In this document: positions 60,434-64,000 of the stretch, piece after piece
Layout: each line of letters begins with the position of its first letter
Position numbering within the stretch: position 1 is the stretch's first letter
Assembly (NCBI RefSeq): GCF_900177715.1
Contig: NZ_FXWG01000001.1
Span: 124,001 to 188,000, forward strand
From: Altererythrobacter xiamenensis
Lineage (GTDB): Bacteria; Pseudomonadota; Alphaproteobacteria; Sphingomonadales; Sphingomonadaceae
Direction: 5' to 3'
Length of the DNA stretch: 64,000 bases
The notes under the pieces: generated by a model
What the model saw: only the letters and a program-made list of their open reading frames with translations
Database searches by the model: none
Told to the model about the DNA's origin: nothing
Position numbers and translations under genes: made by a program

Positions 60434-62065
60434 ATGCGCAGGAAAACCCATAAGGAGTTTGTCAGGGACAAAGGTGGCGCCGTTGCCGCGACCTATGCGC
60501 TCGCATTGATTCCTTTGGTTGCCTTCGCAGGGTTTGCTTACGACTATACCCGCATGGTCGGGATGGATACCGAGCTCCAGAACGCCGCAGACCAGGCCGC
60601 GCTGGCGGGTGCGACCCAGTTGGACCAGCGCGCGGATTCCATGACAAGGGCGATTGCCGCCATTCAGGGCGGGCTGGTTTCAAACACCACTTTCTTTTCG
60701 AATGATGGATCGGGTTCGACCGTCAGCATAACGGATGCGACGCAGATCGTCTTCTATCCGACCAAGGCGGATGCCGAGGCCGGAACCAACAGCTTCACCG
60801 ATACGAGCAATTTTGCGAACGCACGTTTCGTTGGAGTGACGGTCGATACGCGGGACGCGAATTACGCTTTGACGCCGATTGTCGGCGCAATCACGGGCAG
60901 CCTGAACGCCGCAGCTGTTGCTGGAGTGGGCTCTGCCTTGTGCCGCGTGCCGCCGTTAATGATCTGCAACCCCTACGAATCGGACACGCCCGACACTTCG
61001 GAACCGTTTGATTTCGAAGACGCCGAAGGAAGGGGCCTCTTGGTAAAGCCCGGCGGCGGCAGCCAATGGTCTCCGGGTAACTACGGCTACCTGGACATCG
61101 GCACCAATGGCGCTGTTGGTATCCGCGAGGCGCTCGGGTGGAACAGCCCCGGAGAGAAATGCATCTCACAGGATGGCGCGGATACCGAAGAGCCTGGAAC
61201 GGTCGATACGGAGACCGGAAACGTGGCAAGCGGTCCGCAGGCGATCAACACTCGTTTCGACATCTACTCGAACCAGGGATGTATCAACGGCGGGACATGC
61301 TCGCCTGCGTTCAATTCGCGCAAGGACCTCGTGCGCCAGGCTGGTTCTTCGCTCACAGGTAACAACTCCTGCGATATCCATGGCGATGGCTGGATGGAGC
61401 CGCCCAACGCGTATCATCCGACTTCCGTTACCCCTCTGCCACCGCAACCGAACATCGGTTCCATGGGTCATCCGCGCGATATTTGTCACGCGGTGGAGGA
61501 AACCACTGCGGGAAGTTGCCATGATGAGCGGCTCGGAGATGGGAAGTGGGATCGAGACGCGTATTTCTGGGTCCACTACGGTTGGCTGCCAGGGGAATAT
61601 ACGACCAAGCTAGGCGCCATCACGATGGAGAACTCTACCTCCGTTGCGGAGATCAGCCGATACGACGTCTATAAGTGGGAAGAAGAAAACGCTGCCGATC
61701 GGCTTGAGGACACACCGGTCGGCGCGACCGGCACCACTTTGACCACCCGGAACCAGCCGGTTTGCGGCGCCTTCCAGGGCACAGGCGGTTATCCGACTGC
61801 AACCGATCCGTTCGATCGGCGGCGCATGACCGTGGCCGTGATCAATTGTAATTTTCACGATGTGAAGGGTAATTCACCCGACGTCCCCGTTCTGACTTTC
61901 ATCGACGTGTTTCTGGTGCAGCCTTCCTATGCGCGTGGCTCTGGCGGGAAGTTCTCGAAAAAGGACGAGATTTACGCGGAGATCATCGGGGAATCCGACA
62001 TATCGCGCGCCGGAGCGCCGATCGGTCCCACGATCCGCCGTGATGTCCCGTATCTGGTGAGATGA
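60434..62065 (+). CDS. TadG-like pilus-associated protein
   Basis: 543 residues. The N-terminal hydrophobic segment (AATYALALIPLVAFAGFAYDYTRM) leads to LQNAADQAALAGATQL, the TadG signature. The long external part is Cys-rich and contains short repeats of acidic loops. No metal-site vWA motif was found, unlike the copy at 46.0-47.5 kb. It lies 23 bases after the lipoprotein and overlaps the following TadE by ATGA. Confidence 0.85.
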   Translation: MRRKTHKEFVRDKGGAVAATYALALIPLVAFAGFAYDYTRMVGMDTELQNAADQAALAGATQLDQRADSMTRAIAAIQGGLVSNTTFFSNDGSGSTVSITDATQIVFYPTKADAEAGTNSFTDTSNFANARFVGVTVDTRDANYALTPIVGAITGSLNAAAVAGVGSALCRVPPLMICNPYESDTPDTSEPFDFEDAEGRGLLVKPGGGSQWSPGNYGYLDIGTNGAVGIREALGWNSPGEKCISQDGADTEEPGTVDTETGNVASGPQAINTRFDIYSNQGCINGGTCSPAFNSRKDLVRQAGSSLTGNNSCDIHGDGWMEPPNAYHPTSVTPLPPQPNIGSMGHPRDICHAVEETTAGSCHDERLGDGKWDRDAYFWVHYGWLPGEYTTKLGAITMENSTSVAEISRYDVYKWEEENAADRLEDTPVGATGTTLTTRNQPVCGAFQGTGGYPTATDPFDRRRMTVAVINCNFHDVKGNSPDVPVLTFIDVFLVQPSYARGSGGKFSKKDEIYAEIIGESDISRAGAPIGPTIRRDVPYLVR

Positions 62066-62565
62066 CGATGCTGCGCAAAGTCTTCAACGCAAATGGCGGG
62101 GCAGCCGCAGCAGAGTTCGCAATGATATTGCCTCTGTCGCTGCTGCTGCTGTTCACGGCGCTCGAGGCGGGCCACTACATGTATCAGCGGCACCAGGTCG
62201 TGAAGGGACTGAGGGACGGCGCACGTTTTGCGGCACGGCATAGTTTTGACGACATCAATTGTCGCGGCGGCAGCGGGACAATTGACGGAGACCTTAGGGA
62301 TAATGTAATCAACCTGACCCGTACTGGCCAGATTTCGGGTGGCTCGCCAAGGGTCAAGAACTGGCAAATCGGCGACATCACGATCAACGTGACCTGCCCG
62401 ACTGCAGCTGAATCCGAAACCGGAATCTTTGAGGCCGCGGAACCGGCACCGCAGGTGAATATTTCAACCTCATTCACCTATGACTCCTTCTTTAACGGGC
62501 TGGGAGTAGTCAATGACTCCTTCAGGCTTGGCGGCAGCCAGCAAGCGATAGTGATGGGGATCTGA
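62062..62565 (+). CDS. TadE-family pseudopilin-like protein
   Basis: 167 residues: GG-AAAAEFAMILPLSLLLLFTALEAGHYMY, with Gly13 and Glu18 at +5 after cleavage, then a short external domain. Coupled to TadG-like by a four-base overlap; two bases before the next gene. Confidence 0.87.
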   Translation: MTMLRKVFNANGGAAAAEFAMILPLSLLLLFTALEAGHYMYQRHQVVKGLRDGARFAARHSFDDINCRGGSGTIDGDLRDNVINLTRTGQISGGSPRVKNWQIGDITINVTCPTAAESETGIFEAAEPAPQVNISTSFTYDSFFNGLGVVNDSFRLGGSQQAIVMGI

Positions 62566-62567
62566 CG

Positions 62568-63191
62568 ATGACCGTTCTGATCCGAAACTTACTCTCAGAC
62601 CAGAAGGGAATGGCAGCCGAGTTTGCGCTCATCCTGCCGACGTTCCTGCTGCTCATGCTCGGCACGATCGACATCGGTTTTTACGCCTATCAGGTCAACG
62701 CAGCGGAAAAGGCCACGCAGATTGGCGCCCGGTGGGCTGCCGTGACCGATCCGGTAGCGCAAGAGCTCGCGACGGAAACCTATGTGAACCAGACTATCAA
62801 TGGGGTAAATATCGGTCAGGGTGACCGGCTTCCTTTGGCTGACTTCACAATCGTCTGCACCGCAGCAGGCACGGGATGTGCTTGTACAGGCAACGACTGC
62901 TTGCGCGGCTCCTACACCCGCGACGGGGACGCCTTCAATCGGCTGGCCGGTCGCATAAGGCAGATCCACCCAGCAATTCAGGATAACAACATCCGGGTCG
63001 AATATTCGGGGTCGGGGCTTGGCTTTGCCGGTGATCCGAACGGACCCGAAGCAGCCCCGCTGATTACTGTACGCCTGACGAACATGAGCTACCGCTCGAT
63101 AATTCTGTCCCCGCTAGGCTCTAGCGTGGGCCTTCCGGATTTTGCCTATTCGATGACCGCGGAAGATGGCGACGGAACGACATCCAATTGA
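62568..63191 (+). CDS. TadE-family protein with shortened cleavage motif
   Basis: 207 residues: QKG-MAAEFALILPTFLLLMLGTIDIGFYAYQ. Gly14 is followed by only three residues before Glu18, so Glu is at +4 rather than +5, unlike the other TadE proteins here; processing may be altered. External domain includes a Cys-rich loop (CTAAGTGCACTGNDC). Two bases after the preceding TadE gene and nine before cpaE. Confidence 0.85.
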   Translation: MTVLIRNLLSDQKGMAAEFALILPTFLLLMLGTIDIGFYAYQVNAAEKATQIGARWAAVTDPVAQELATETYVNQTINGVNIGQGDRLPLADFTIVCTAAGTGCACTGNDCLRGSYTRDGDAFNRLAGRIRQIHPAIQDNNIRVEYSGSGLGFAGDPNGPEAAPLITVRLTNMSYRSIILSPLGSSVGLPDFAYSMTAEDGDGTTSN

Positions 63192-63200
63192 GTAAAGATT

Positions 63201-64000
63201 ATGGGAAGAATTGAAGATATCTATGAGGCACCGATGAGCCAGGCGATGGACTTGCCGCAGGGTGTGCACATTGTTGCACAGAGCAGCTATCTGTCCGGCG
63301 TCGAGGCTATCAAGGACGATATCACCGCGGTCGAGTGCGATATCGCCGACCCCCTTCCCCTCGCGAAGATCGCGGGTGCTTCGATCGTCGTGATCGAAGT
63401 CGATCCGACATCGCATAACTCGATCGAGCGGGTCGACCGGCTCAAGAACGAGTTGCCGAATGTCCCGATCATAGCCGGCCTTGCCAAGGTCGACATCGCA
63501 ACTTCGCGTCAGATGCTGCGTCGCGGAGTGAGCGACATCGTCGCCCTCCCCTTCACGATCGACGAGTTGGTGACAGCGCTAGTCGATACTGCAGCACGCA
63601 TCTCACCAGAAGAGAAGGTCGAGCTTGCACCGCTCATCGCCGTGATGAAGACGCTAGGCGGTTCTGGCGCGACAACGGTCGCAACTCACCTCGCGGCCGA
63701 ACTTGCTTCGGGACTGGAAGGCGGTGGCCGCGCTTGCGTGATCGACCTCGATCTCCAGGCTGGCGATGTTTCGTCCTATCTCGGCTGCGCGCCGAAGCTG
63801 ACCCTGACCGATCTACTCGAAGCCGGTGAACGCCTGGATGAAGAGTTGATTCAATCGGTCGCCTGCGAAGGCCATCGCAATGTTGATGTTATTGCAGCTC
63901 CGGCGGAGATCGTGCCGATCGAGTCGATCGATTTCGATGAGCTCGTACGCGTAATTACCCATGCGCGCCGTCGCTATGACTACGTCCTCATCGACCTTCC
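63201..64000 (+). CDS. cpaE: CpaE-type pilus localisation ATPase (3' end outside window)
   Basis: The frame is open to the window edge; 266 residues are visible. Residues ~15-120 form a response-regulator-like receiver (VHIVAQSSYLSGVEAI; VVIEVDP; GVSDIVALPF) in which acidic phosphorylation residues are not evident. The second domain is a MinD/ParA-type ATPase with a deviant Walker A, GGSGATTVATHLA, and CVIDLDLQAGDVSSYLG. In Caulobacter CpaE directs Tad components to the pole. The start follows GGA-like sequence after the TadE stop. Confidence 0.9.
   Translation, partial: MGRIEDIYEAPMSQAMDLPQGVHIVAQSSYLSGVEAIKDDITAVECDIADPLPLAKIAGASIVVIEVDPTSHNSIERVDRLKNELPNVPIIAGLAKVDIATSRQMLRRGVSDIVALPFTIDELVTALVDTAARISPEEKVELAPLIAVMKTLGGSGATTVATHLAAELASGLEGGGRACVIDLDLQAGDVSSYLGCAPKLTLTDLLEAGERLDEELIQSVACEGHRNVDVIAAPAEIVPIESIDFDELVRVITHARRRYDYVLIDL

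Overview
The window is chromosomal DNA from a high-GC alphaproteobacterium, most likely of the order Sphingomonadales and probably near Erythrobacter and its relatives. The grounds are protein character and gene layout: an alphaproteobacterial sucD-sucA-sucB-lpd block, a zinc-free S14, a long-tailed S5, paired Arg/Tyr/Asp-rich exported proteins, and a giant VCBS-repeat protein with a sphingomonad-type N-terminus. The placement is inferred from reading, not from a search. No tRNA, rRNA, CRISPR array or insertion sequence was recognised.

Layout: (1) 1-10.0 kb, plus strand: the end of a GGDEF-EAL protein, then a TCA-cycle block (mdh, a small exported protein, sucD, sucA, sucB, lpd). sucC is absent. 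(2) 10.1-17.8 kb: miscellaneous genes, namely a short SEDS-like membrane protein, a cupredoxin-like lipoprotein, an amidase, a PepSY-type membrane protein, a TRIC-family channel, two Arg/Tyr/Asp-rich paralogues and a serine hydrolase. (3) 17.9-40.7 kb, minus strand: the translation supercluster, read rpsL-rpsG-fusA-tuf, rpsJ to rplO, secY, adk, then after three inserted genes (SRPBCC protein, gdhA, SDR) rpsM-rpsK-rpoA-rplQ. It is punctuated by a strong tuf terminator, two putative promoters of the same TTGAC-N18-TAAG-x-G form, and a structured rpsJ-rplC spacer.

(4) 41.2-44.7 kb: a less GC-rich patch with a divergent PilZ-like gene and a membrane-anchored winged-helix/TPR regulator sharing a 14-bp palindrome, then a terminase-small-subunit-like gene flanked by small hairpins. 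(5) 44.7-64 kb: a surface-structure region. A minus-strand TadG-TadE-TadE trio is followed by a LapG-like protease, a LapC/HlyD-type adaptor and a 2034-aa chimera joining the N-terminal part of a VCBS-repeat adhesin to a complete SleB-type cell-wall hydrolase. The window ends in a plus-strand Flp/Tad pilus locus (flp, cpaB, cpaC, lipoprotein, TadG, TadE, TadE, cpaE cut by the window edge).

Together, regions 4 and 5 look like an attachment and c-di-GMP/surface-signalling neighbourhood beside two core housekeeping blocks. The features most worth a second look are the adhesin-hydrolase chimera, the dense GANTC cluster between adhesin and flp, the four-segment switch-like spacer between rpsJ and rplC, the SEDS-like protein next to lpd, and the SDR without the usual Tyr/Lys pair.
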